Origin: Chelydra serpentina
Taxonomy: Eukaryota; Chordata; Testudines; Chelydridae
Direction: 5' to 3'
Assembly: GCA_037349315.1 (NCBI GenBank)
Contig: JBAIAC010000008.1
Span: forward strand, 36,182,001-36,246,000
DNA: 64,000 bases
The notes below the pieces were generated by a model that made no database searches, was not told the DNA's origin, and saw nothing but the letters and a program-made list of their open reading frames with translations. Position 1 is the stretch's first letter. Every line of letters begins with the position of its first letter. A program made the position numbers and the translations under genes. Shown piece by piece: positions 35,340-46,269 of the stretch.

Positions 35340-35453
35340 GGTGACTCGGCCCCCTGTCGGCGCCTTCCAACAAAGAGCCCCGAGGAGCAGAGCGAGGGGA
35401 GCTGTGGCGGCTGGGCTGCTGCGAGGGGCTGGGCTTGGAAGCGCTCCCGGGGA

Positions 35454-35472
35454 GTGTGTGTGTGTGTGTGTG
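35454..35472. repeat. (GT)n microsatellite in MAPK12 5' region
   Basis: About nine GT units just upstream of exon 1, within the CpG island. A second short run lies at about 35863-35876. Both are likely length-polymorphic. Confidence 0.85.
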
Positions 35473-36139
35473 GGTCCCTCTCTTAGCGGAGATTGAATGT
35501 GGCTCCCGCTTTCCCCTCCCTCCCCGCCCGGAGGAGGTCCTGCTGGAGTCACTGTGAATGAACCCCCTTCCCTCCCCCCCGCATCTGGGGGCTGCCTGCT
35601 TTGTGACAGGAATAACTCGCCTGTGTGTGGTTGCTGCCTGGTGGCAAGGCTGGGCCCAGGGGCTAGGGAGGAGCTGCTCGGCTTTCTCAAACCAACTAAG
35701 AACTGGCCTTTTTGTTTGAGATCACGTGGTGAGATATCCCTACATACACACCCCTCCCCTCCAAAAAGCCACTTCTAGCCTGTTTCAGTGAAAGCTGCTG
35801 TATTTGAAGGCAACCTTCTCGCTATGTGAGATTCCCTCCCTAAAAAATTCTTATTAAAAAAAAGTGTGTGTGTGTGGGAGGGCGTTATCTAAATGGCACA
35901 CTCTTATTTAAATAGAGTGTCCTGGGACATGCAAGCAACAAGACAAGTAAGAAGGGAAGGTTTGCACTCTGCATTACAGACAAGGTCCCTACCAAGAGGG
36001 GTTTATAAGGCACCAGCCAATCCTGCAAACTGGTACCTACTGGCTAATCCATTTAGTTGCCTGTATGGAGCCCATGGGTTTGTCCCAGTGAGCAGTTTGA
36101 TCCTAGATAAACATTGCACAGACCGAAGTAGAGGAGAGT

Positions 36140-39100
36140 AACCAAAAGCAAGGTGGGTTTGCAGTAAAATTTGGTATATATTTTAGTTCTATAACTTTTG
36201 AAACTTCCGTACTTGGGCGATGATAATTGCTAACAAAAAGAGACTGGAACCTGCCCACCACCATCTTCTGCCAGTTCTTGACTTTTCTCGCTTTCTCTTT
36301 CCTCCCGCAGGTAACCAATTCAGTGCTTTCTAAGCATGTCTCCCATCTTCTGTACAGTGTCATGTCTCAACCACCTGTGTCTTCTTTCTTTGCTGATATT
36401 TTCTAGCATGTCCTGCTCTGTCACTCCCTTACTCTCTCGTTTGTTATTTTGTCTTCCGATGAAATGTGTAGTGTCTTCCTTAGCCATCTATGGTGGGCAA
36501 CTTCCAGTCTCTTTTTGTTAGCAATTGTCATTGGCCATGTCTCTGCTCCATATAGTAGTATGCTCAGTATAATTGTATTATATAATATGACCCTTAGTTT
36601 GGTGTAGAGATCTCTGTCAGGCCAGATGTTGTTCATCCTTCCAAAAGTGGTCTTTGCTTTTCCTAATCTCGTATGAATATCTTTATCCCAACCACCTTCA
36701 AATGTCATCACACTCCCCAGATAGCAGAACTCTTTTACCTGTTCAATTTCTTTTCCAGCAGTGTACATCTTTGTATCTGTTGTACAGTTTCCTACCTTCA
36801 TCATCTTGGTTTTGTATGTATTTACTTTCAATCCAATTTTTGCTGTCTCATGTTCTACCGCTGATGTAAGGGTAATCCTTCAGTTTCACGTCATATTTAG
36901 TAAAGCAATGTCGTCGGCAAAGTCAAGGTCATGTAACTCATCTCTGCTAATCCATTTTACACTGTCCACGATGCCTTTTGTTGCTTGCTTCATCACCTAG
37001 TTTATTGCTAATGCAAAGAAGTTTGGTGATAACATGCACCCTTGTCTGACTCCACTCACAATATCGAACCACTCTCTTAGGCCTGTATCTCATCTTAATG
37101 TATATCTCCTTCCATCATATTATGTTGATAAGCTGTCTGGTACCCCATAACTTCTAGCACTGCTTTCTTTAAAGTAGATAGAATTAATTAAGAGGGGGTG
37201 TTGTTGCCAACCAGTAGCTTTTTCGATGATCTGTCAAAGAGTGAATATCTGTTCACAGCATGACCTACCTGGAGGGAACCCAGGTAGCCAATTCTTTGCC
37301 TGGGATTGATAGCCACGCAATACCTCTCCAGCTTGTGCACTGAGTAACATCAGTCTTTTTTGGCAATGCCATGATGGTGCCATCTTTCCAGTTTTGTGGC
37401 ACGTGTTACTTCACTCATATTTCGTTACAGAGTTTTGTTGCGCAGTCAGAATTTTGCCTCCAGCCTTTATTACCTCTGCTTGAATTTTGTCAATCCCAGG
37501 ATTTTTCCCCTGTTTAAGACCTTTGATGGTTGCGTTAATTTCATTGGATGTTATTGGTCCCTCTTCTATTTCTAACTTAGCATTGGCATTTCTCGCCAAG
37601 CTGTATGAGATCATCAGCTTTGGACAGTTTAGTATAGAATGGAAATATTCTTTCCATTGGCTGGCTTTTTCTTCATGCATTTTCAACACATGTCCATGAG
37701 AGTCCCTGCTGGGCACCACCTGTGACAGGCTGGTTCTCCCTTAAACGTCTTTCGCTATTCTATGGAGCTGCTTGAAATCTCCCCTCTGTGCTGTTTCTTC
37801 TGCCTCTGCAGCCTTCTCCTGAACCCAGGCATTTCTATCTTGCCCGCATCTCTTCTTTATTTCTATGTCCTTTTCTCTGTATCTCGTAAGCTCCTCTAAG
37901 AGTTCTGCCTGTGTCTTGCACTGTTCCATTTTTGCCTTCAGAGCTTTCAGCTCATCAGTCACTGACCATGTTCCAGATGTAATCCATGCATCTCTCTTTG
38001 ACCCTCTCTGATGGCTTACTACTTCCTCTGCTGTCTCAAGTACCATCTTCTTCCAGTTTGACCATCTGTCTTCCAGGCTTTCATCAGCCTGGTACCAGGG
38101 GTGCTGGAACAATTTGTATAGGGGGAGGTGCTGAGAGCCATTGAACTAAAATGTAAATCTTGTATATGATGGAAACCACTGCACCCCCAGAACCCCTAGT
38201 TTCAGCACCTATGCCTGGTACTGTAAAACATTGGAATGGTTGCTAAGTGCAATTTGGAATCTGATCTGCATTTCTTTGTCCTTGAACTTCTATGTTGCTA
38301 TAACATTCTTTTGACCAGCTTCATGATCTTTTTTAGTTTAAGATGTAACATGCCTACTAAAAGATAATAATCTGAGCTAATATCTGGACTTCTGCTGACT
38401 CTGACATGCCTCAAAGAAGATCTCCATTTCTTAGCTATGCACACATGGTCTGTCCGGTTGACAGTTACATTGTCTGGTGGTCTCCATGTGAGCTTGTGAA
38501 TCATCTTGTGTTGGAAGAGCCTACCCTCTGTCTTTAGGGTGTTCATGCCACAGACATTCAAGAGCCATTTGCCATTATCGGTTCAGATGCCTTCCACTAC
38601 TCTGTGCCCATGATTCCTTCCCAGCCAGTACAGTTGTTGCCAATTTGTGCATTGAAGTTGCCTATCATCAGCTTGATGTCATGGTTAGGCACGTCATCTG
38701 ATACTTGCTGCACCTGCTCCTTGAATGTATTATTTTCACTGTCTCTTGCTGCGTTTGTTGGTGCATATACTTGGATTATTGTACACTTGACATGTCTTGT
38801 TTGCTGCCCTGGCTATTATTAGTCTGTCCTTCACTGGCTCCCAAGCCAGTGGGGTCTTCGGTGTGATGTTATCCAGCATAATTCCTACATCACCTTTGTG
38901 TATTCCTCTCCCTGAGTAGAAGACTGTAGCACCATCAGACTCCATCTTGCCACTCCCTTCCATCTTGTGTCACTGCCACCGGGTATGTTCAGATGGTATT
39001 TTTTCATTTCTCATGTAACCTGTGCTAGCTTTCCCCTACTATACAAAATATGCACATTCCACATGCCGACTCGTGTTACAAACAGGGCTTTGGAGCAGAG

Positions 39101-39400
39101 CCCGGAGCTGGAGTGCGGAGCAGTAGGTTTATGCCCAGAGCTGGAGCAGAGCAATTCAAAAATTTGATTGCTCCAAATCCCTGGTTACAAATGTGGTTGT
39201 CAGGCTTTGATATCTCAAGCACTCACCTACTTTTCTGCTTTCACTGAGACCTGTCCTACTTAATGCAGATGGTGCTCAAAATCCATTGTCCTGAAGTTTT
39301 AATTTGACTGAATTGTTTCTGTTGCAATAAGGTTTTACCTGCGTGGGTCACAAACCCTGTAAGTGCAAAGTTAAGGGGAAATTCCCAAGTCTGATCATTT
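36140..39400 (-). mobile_element. RTE-clade LINE, degraded, nearly full ORF
   Basis: Reading leftward, endonuclease then reverse transcriptase of an RTE-type LINE in several broken frames. RVGMWNVH at about 39060 (endonuclease motif WNVRT). SDGATVFYSGRGIHKGDVGI and WEPVKDRLIIAR (38963-38820). LNVCGMNTLKTEGRLFQHK, DHVCIAKKWRSSL, SSDYYLLVG (38561-38300). EEKASQWKEYFHSILNCP and NATIKGLKQGKNPGIDKIQA (RT, 37690-37480). SGVRQGCMLSPNFFAL (about 37050). Catalytic FADDIAL (about 36925). GSVMTFEGGWDKDI, ILLYGAETW, AHHRWLRKTLH (36760-36440). Split near 39083 by a hAT MITE. Both ends are approximate. Confidence 0.88.
39083..39183. mobile_element. hAT-type MITE (CAGGGCTTTGGAGC family), copy 2
   Basis: 101 bp, ends CAGGGCTTTGGAGC / GCTCCAAATCCCTG, perfect 8-bp GTTACAAA duplication (39075-39082, 39184-39191). 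Inserted in the endonuclease end of the RTE LINE. Same family as 1703-1801. Confidence 0.92.
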
Positions 39401-39411
39401 TCACTGGGAAG

Positions 39412-41313
39412 TCATAGAATCATAGAATCTCAGGGTTGGAAGGGACCTCAGGAGGTCATCTAGTCCAACCCCCTGCTCAAAGCAGGACCAACCCCAACTA
39501 GATCATCCCAGCCAGGGCTTTGTCAAGCCTGACCTTAAAAACCTCTAAGGAAGGAGATTCCACCACCTCCCTAGGTAACCCATTCCAGTGCTTCACCACC
39601 CTACTAGTGAAAAAGTTTTTCCTAATATCCAACCTAAACCTCCCCCTCTGCAACTTGAGACCATTACTCCTTGTTCTGTCATCTTCTACCACTGAGAACA
39701 GTCTAGATCCATCCTCTTTGGAACCCCCTTTTAGGTAGTTGAAAGCAGCTATCAAATCCACCCTCAGTCTTCTTTTCTGCAGGCTAAACAATCCCAGTTC
39801 CCTCAGCCTCTCCTCATAAGTCATGTGCTCCAGCACCCTAATCATTTTTGTTGCCCTCCGTTGGACTCTTTCCAATTTATCCACATCCTTCTTGTAGTGT
39901 GGGGCCCAAAACTGGACACAGTACTCCAAATGAGGCCTCACCAGTGCCGAATAGAGGGGAATAATCACGTCCCTCGATCTGCTGGAAATGCCCCTACTTA
40001 TACAGCCCAAAATGCTGTTAGCATTCTTGGCAACAAGGGCACACTGTTGACTCATATTCAGCTTTTCGTCCACTGTAACCCCTAGGTCCTTTTCTGCAGA
40101 ACTGCTGCCCAGCCATTCGGTCCCTAGTCTGTAGCAGTGCATGGGATTCTTTCGTCCTAAGTGCAGGACTCTGCACTTGTCCTTGTTGAACCTCATCAGA
40201 TTTCTTTTGGCCCAATCCTCTAATTTGTCTAGGTCCCTCTGTATCCTGTCCCTACCCTCCAGCGTATCAACCACTCCTCCCAGTTTAGTGTCATCTGCAA
40301 ACTTGCTAAGGGTGCAGTCCACACCATCCTCCAGATCGTTGATGAAGATATTGAACAAAACCGGCCTCAGCACCGACCCTTGAGGCACTCCACTTGATAC
40401 CGGCGGCCAACTAGACATGGAGCCATTGATCACTACCCGTTGAGCACGACCATCCAGCCAGTTTTCTATCCACCTTACCGTCCATTCATCCAGCCCATAC
40501 TTCTTTAACTTGCTGGCAAGAACACTGTGGGAGACTGTATCAAAAGCTTTGCTAAAGTCAAGAAATAGCACATCCACTGCTTTCCCCTCATCCACAGAGC
40601 CGGTTATCTCATCATAGAAGGCAATTAGGTTAGTCAGGCATGACTTGCCCTTGGTGAATCCATGCTGACTGTTCCTAATCACTTTCCCCTCCTTTAAGTG
40701 GTTCAGAATTGATTCCTTGAGGACCTGTTCCATGATTTTTCCAGGGACTGAGGTGAGACTGACTGGCCTGTAGTTCCCCGGATCTTCCTTCTTCCCTTTT
40801 TTAAAGATGGGCACTACATTAGCTTTTTTCCAGTCATCCGGGACCTCCCGCGATTGCCATGATTTGTCAAAGATAATGGCCAATGGTTCTGCAATCACAT
40901 CGGCCAACTCCTTTAGCACCCTCGGATGCAGTGCATCCAGCCCCATGGACTTGTGTTCGTCCAGCTTTTCTAAATTGTCCCGAACTACTTCTTTCTCCAC
41001 AGAGAGCTGGTCACCTCTTCCCCATACCGTGCTGCGGAGTGCAGCCGCCTGGGAGCTGACCTTGTCTGTGAAGACAGAGGCAAAAAAAGCACTCCTTCTT
41101 CTTGGAACACCATCCTATGGTCAAAGAATCCAAACCCTTCTCTCCGACACCATCTGCGTAGCCATTCGTTGACTTCCACGATTCAACGGTCTCTACCCCG
41201 GCCTTTTCCTGCCACAGGGAGAATGGACGAGAACACCACTTGCACCTCAAATGCCTTTATCCTTCTTCCCAGAGCCACGTAGTCTGCAGTAATACGCTCA
41301 AGTATTACTCCAG
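39412..41313 (-). mobile_element. CR1 LINE: ORF2 RT intact, joined to ORF1 esterase remnant
   Basis: The best-preserved LINE here. On the minus strand an uninterrupted frame from about 41090 to TAG near 39498 encodes [117 protein letters not shown] and the CR1 C-terminus. The tail ends in ATTCTATG repeats (39412-39430). Beyond 41095 the sequence switches to VEVNEWLRRWCRREGFGFFD and VFSSILPVAGKG, characteristic of the esterase-like domain of CR1 ORF1, in another frame. The ORF2 endonuclease is absent. Confidence 0.93.
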
Positions 41314-42197
41314 ACTAAGTCCATTGCTGTGATGCTTCTGCAGCACTGCAGGATCTCTGCTGTGGCAGCTGAACCTGGAACCGGAGAGTGGGGAGCAAAA
41401 ACTGGCTGGAGAAAATTGGAGGCTTATTGGGGAATGGGTCTGTAATATGGGGTAATACCACTTCAGGTGAGAGGCTTGGTAGGTTTGTACTACGGTACAC
41501 CTTGGCACAGTGGTGTAAGGTAAGGACAAACGAAGAACCTTAACTATGAATTTCTACATCCCAGCCTTCTCTTTAATGTATGCACACAGGACTTACACTG
41601 CACCACCAATCCAGCTTTATTTTATATAATATGTGTTATCTAACCTGTAACTGGGTTTGACTCTTTGAAGTGTTTTGGGATAAAAAGTAAAAATAGCAAT
41701 AGAGCGGGGAAGAAATGAAAAGTTATAGGCAAGGGTGAAAAGGTTTATTTTCAATTTTGGTTTAAAATGAGAAACCAACCTTAATTCTGCTCCTAGTTAC
41801 CTCAGTGTAAATCATGAATCCACTGCAGTTACTGGAATTATGTTGGAGTAAGAGGATGTAAATGGAAAGAGAATTGTCTCTGTGGAGTCAATGAAACAGA
41901 GACCCACATGATAGCAGTATTAGGTGGCAGAAGCTGCAAAGGAACTTGCACCAGCCGTGGCGAGACTGTGTGGACGGATAAGACGACTTACCTGGGGCAG
42001 CAGGCACCACTGCTGTATGAGGGTAATTCCTCAGTGCCGTATGGAGGGGTTATGATGCCACTTCCCCTTCCTGCTGCTGGGTTGCACTAGCTGCGTTTGT
42101 GCTATGTAAGTGCTTGGTTGTTTTTTGGCCTTCTATTTGCCATTGCCCCCTGGTGTAAGTTAGAGCAGGGAGTGCAAAAGTGAGCTTTAAGTCACTT

Positions 42198-42245
42198 TGC
42201 ACATAGAATCTCAGGGTTGGAAGGGACCACAGGAGGTCATCTAGT
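42198..42245 (-). mobile_element. Short CR1/SINE tail fragment
   Basis: CATAGAATCTCAGGGTTGG, AAGGGACCACAGGAGGTCATC matches the CR1 3' end in reverse over about 45 bp. Confidence 0.7.
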
Positions 42246-42477
42246 CATCTACACCACTGGATTGTGCTCGCTGCTGTTCAGCCTTATCCCAGGAGCACAC
42301 TCCAAATTACATTTTAAAATAATAATAAAAAAGCCCCAAACTACACTTGATGTATACAGTCTTTCAGTGCAAGCAGCCTAGTGCACAGTTGCAGGAAAAT
42401 GTGCCTACAGCAGCTTAGAACAATTTCAGTGCAAGTATATGAAGTTTAAGTCCCTTGACGGTACTTCTTTAGTACGG

Positions 42478-42824
42478 CTGTGATGCCCAAACTTCATCTG
42501 TCGCACCCCTCCCTTACCGGTAATGGAATTTGTCCGCGCCCCACCCCCCTTTATCTCTGTACAGTTGGCTCAGCAAAGCTCGAGCTGAATGCGGAGCTGG
42601 GCTGGGGGCGGAGCAGAGTGGAGCTGCAGCTAGGGCCAGAGGTTGGCTGGGGTGGAGTGAAACTGCGGCTGGGGAAGGAGGTGTGTTGGGGATGGCATGG
42701 AGCTGCGACTGGGGCTGGAGCTGGGCTGGGGAGAGTGGGGCTGGCCTGAGCCCCACCCCGTGCCCCTCTGAATGTTCCTCCTCACCCCCCTAGGGGAGCA
42801 CACCCCACAGTTTGGGGACCACTG
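42478..42824. mobile_element. Non-autonomous hAT element
   Basis: 347 bp, right end CACAGTTTGGGGACCACTG, diverged left end CTGTGATGCCCAAACTT. Flanks TAGTACGG / TGGTAAGG (6 of 8). The interior is made of GGAGCTGGGCTGGGG-type degenerate units, echoing 26630-26700. Confidence 0.8.
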
Positions 42825-43612
42825 TGGTAAGGTATGTGTAGAGCAAACACCTACTTTTAAAAATGTTTTACATTTTCTCTGTGTGAATATAATTAAAATT
42901 CTTTTCCTTTGGGAGCTGGTAAACCCTTTGTTTTGTCTGACTTCACCCCTAAGCAATGTTGATGAGGTTAGATAATTCAGGCTTGCTGTCACTGGAGTTC
43001 TATTTGTGGCTTAGCTCAAAATGGGCTCTCAAACTCCACCTGTGGACAAGCTGATTGTTCCGTTCACCTTTTTGGTAGTTGCCATGGGTCCATTCCTCTT
43101 CATGTGTAAATAGCAAGTTTGGAAAAACAGCCCCACCTCTCATTTGATGATTTAGATGTCAGACGCAAGAGAAAAACAGGCTTTCCAAATTGTTTGTGGA
43201 GACACACTGTAAATTCATTCGCAGCCACACCAGAACAGCTCTGACATCCTTTCACAACATGGATATTTTTCCATGGCCATTCTCTACTGATAGCTGACCT
43301 GCTTGACTTGCTGTTTTAATGAACATGGAAACTATAGACTTTCTGACATTTGGCAGCAGTGGTGCAAGTAGAAATCATTTCTTGCTGGTACTGCACTCAT
43401 GGGAGGGACACAAGGGGGGGCACATGACCTCCCCACATGATCCTCCATGTGACTCCTCCCTGCCCCCAGTCCAGGGCTCCCATGCTCTCCCCGTCCCCTC
43501 TGACACCTCCCTTTGTATATACAAACATCAACATGCTTAATTACTCACTTAACTACTCACAAATATGTAGTATTTGGTCTATTTATATGGAATATGAGAG
43601 TTGGGTGAGGAG

Positions 43613-43736
43613 TAGGGTGACCAGATGTCCCGATTTTATAGGGACAGTCCCGATTTTTGGGTCTTTTTCTTATATAGGCTCCTATTACCCCCTACCCTCT
43701 GTCCTGATTTTTCACATTTTCTGTCTGGTCACCCTA
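43613..43736. mobile_element. hAT-type MITE (TAGGGTGACCAGA family), copy 2
   Basis: 124 bp, TAGGGTGACCAGA / TCTGGTCACCCTA ends, perfect GTGAGGAG duplication (43605-43612, 43737-43744). Lies in opposite orientation to the 17119 copy. Confidence 0.92.
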
Positions 43737-44539
43737 GTGAGGAGTTATTTCAGCATATGTATGACTTATTAAGAGACAAATTTTAAGTAGAACTGTATCC
43801 TAAACTGCTTTATGGTATTGTACCCAAACATTGCATTTCAATGGGGGATTCAACTTCCTTTATAGGAACAGACTCCTGAAACTCTTACCAGTTCACAAAA
43901 GTGGTCCATAGTCATGGAAATAGTCCCATTGTCTTCAATGGGGTTGATCAAATGATTAAGGGTTTACAGGATTAGGTTCCAAGTTTGTAAATTGTTCTGG
44001 ATGAAACTGACAATGCCTGAGCTGTTAGATCAGAAGGGGCTTCATTCGAATAAAGGTGGGCAGATGTGTGGTAAGTCTTAGCTCCATTGCTAAGATGAGG
44101 AACATATTTTTCAGCAAAGTTCTTGGCAGATTCCTGAGGCAGCTGGTTTAAGGCCATCAGTGTCCGGCATTATAATCTTCACTTATAGTTCTCTCACCCA
44201 CAAAGCTGGAAAATAAGGCATTTGTTTTCTTTGTTTTGCTGCTCCTGTTCCAGTTAACAAAATGCATGTTAGACTAGTTTGGCTGCAAAGAAGATTTCTA
44301 TGTACACTGGGGACAACACCTGATTCCTGTAAGGCTACAGAACTGGGCTGACATCAGAATCCAAACATCCTCTGGTCAGTGCAAGCAGAGGCATTTCTCT
44401 AATGATTTGGACTTGATGTGATGCAGTACGGATGTCATGGATAATTCAGACCAATGAGGAGAAACAGAATCAAAAACACTGTTTAAACACCTTCTGTTCC
44501 CCTCCCACCCCTCCCCTCTTGAGGACTCCTGACCAAGGT

Positions 44540-44614
44540 AACAGCACAATACATATACTAACAAACTTAAACAAAGGCTTTGTTTAAGTTTGTTAGCATA
44601 TGTATTATGCTGTT
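44540..44614. repeat. 75-bp near-perfect palindrome
   Basis: Arms 44540-44576 and 44578-44614 (37 bp each) match at 35 positions around a single G. Centre ACAAAGGCTTTGT. Confidence 0.95.
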
Positions 44615-45991
44615 AAAACCATTTAAAGCATGAATGCCCTCCCTAGTCGTGTTCTGCTCCTTTAAGGAGCAGAGTACAGACCCATCTCTCCCCCTCTGGA
44701 GGGTGGGGGGGCTAGCCCCAAGCCTTTCCGGTACCCCGTACCCACTAAAAATCTCTTGCCGGTACTGTGTACTGGAGGGTAACTCCCTACTTGCACTCCT
44801 GTTTGGCAGATACTGTAGTACAATCTCTGTGTGTATAGTATTAGATTAACAATATAGAACTGTTTGTTTTTTTTAAAGCCAGGACTCCAGTAGGATTGCT
44901 TTACTAAAATTAATGTACTAACAGAGGATGGTACCTTTTAGGGGATGAGCTGGCTACAATGAAACCTGGTGTGGTTAGAGTTAGGCTGGGATTGTCATTG
45001 GGTGGCTGGTGTAAGTTTGCTTCCTATTCAATTTTCAGTCAATCTATTATATACATCAAGCATACCTAGAACAAATATATGCTTGTGTCTGATTTTATAG
45101 TGAGTGTGGGTCCCTCCACAGTACATCCCAGCACCTGATTGCCCCTTTTCCCATTCCAGGCTCTAGCAAAATAATCCCATCAGAAAAAAAAAATTTCATT
45201 CATGGTAGAGAGAGATGTGGTTGATTTGACAATGTGGGATGAACTGAACCAGCAGCAGGACAAAACTTTCACTTGCCAGAAGCTCAGAGGATTTTAGAGC
45301 AAAGGCTGACTCTTTCTAGTAGAGACCTTCCCAAACACCTAAGTCTAATTCTTGCTCTTTCCCCCTTTCATCTAAGTTACTATTACAAATAATGATAATA
45401 TGCCCAATATTGTTGCATCTGGGTGCAATGACAGGATAGGTCAAATGCAAAATAGACTTTTCCCAATAAGCAGGGGGGCATACAGAACAAGCCCATCGCA
45501 AGAGCAAATTGCCTTCCCTGAAAGGACTAGAAATTACTACTGTGAGACTTGGTGAGGGAGAGTATTTGCCTGATAAGCACTTCTGTGCTCATTCCTTTCT
45601 CAGATAGCAGAGACACTGTAACTTACATTAGTGTAAGTTCACCTCTGCCAGGTCCAACAGTCAAGTCTCAGCACTTGCGATCAACAGTATGCAGCTGCTG
45701 GCACATCTAATAGTATCAACATGGATGTCTGACATTGTCTTCTGGTTAAAGGAAATCTATCACTGAGACTAATGCTAGTGCTATATCCTAGCCCAGTCCT
45801 AAACTAGATTGATTGGGGCTTTAAAAAAAAAAAAAAAAAAGAGTGATCTTAGCTGTGGCTGGCATTGGCACATTATTTAATCATTTGCATTACAGTAGTT
45901 GTAGCTGTCAGAGAATCAGGTCCCCGTGACCCTACATGTTGCATATACGTGAAGCAAAAAAACAACCCCTACCCCTAGAATTTATAATCTT

Positions 45992-46269
45992 GGGTCATAT
46001 CTATGCCCTAACTGGAGGTGTGATTGAAGCATGTGTAGACATACCCAAGCTAGCTTTGATTTAGCTAGTGTGACTACCATAGCAGCAAAGCCATGGTAAC
46101 ATGGGTGTCAGCGCAGGTTGTAAAAGCTTGCCGAAAGCCCTGGGTACTTATTCGGCAGCTGGCGTGCGCTGGAGCCTATGCTGCTGTGGCTTCATTGCTG
46201 CTGTTGCGCTAGCTAGGCTCTGTCTACATGTGCGGCAATCACATCACTGATTGCGGCGTAGACATACCC
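45992..46269. mobile_element. Harbinger-like MITE
   Basis: Ends GGGTCATATCTATGCC and GTAGACATACCC, with related sub-terminal GTGTGATTGAAGC/CAATCACATCA motifs. Flanking triplets do not match, so the TSD is lost. Confidence 0.65.

Larger units (their letters stand above)
34650..35700 (-). promoter_or_regulatory. MAPK12: CpG island / MAPK12 promoter and 5'UTR
   Basis: A GC-rich, CpG-dense block in otherwise AT-rich sequence, centred on MAPK12 exon 1. It contains several GC-box-like motifs (GGGCGGGAC near 34812, CCCCGCCCGG near 35524) and no obvious TATA box, as expected for a broadly expressed kinase promoter. The exact transcription start cannot be set. The island runs into the start of intron 1, where long apparent open frames on both strands are a by-product of base composition. 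No gene on the plus strand is supported here. Confidence 0.8.
43357..44801. mobile_element. 1.45-kb non-autonomous hAT element
   Basis: Ends CAGTGGTGCAAGTAG and CTACTTGCACTCCTG, with a perfect 8-bp TTTGGCAG duplication (43349-43356, 44802-44809). Contains a nested 124-bp hAT MITE (43613-43736) and a 75-bp near-perfect palindrome (44540-44614). GGTACTG motifs lie near both ends. No transposase frame found; about 43760-44500 looks like non-repetitive filler. Confidence 0.92.

Noticed and set aside
34642..35373. Open frames on both strands (up to 243 codons) around the MAPK12 CpG island
   Set aside because: Composition effect of CpG-rich sequence. Only the frame containing [12 protein letters not shown] has family similarity, and it stops at the splice donor.
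36421..36831. 136-codon minus-strand frame as a host gene
   Set aside because: FADDIAL and SGVRQGCMLSP lie just upstream in the same orientation, and WLRKTLH-type sequence is the C-terminus of an RTE LINE.
45821..45840. A18 run as a processed-pseudogene tail
   Set aside because: Upstream sequence shows no coding resemblance and no flanking duplication was found.
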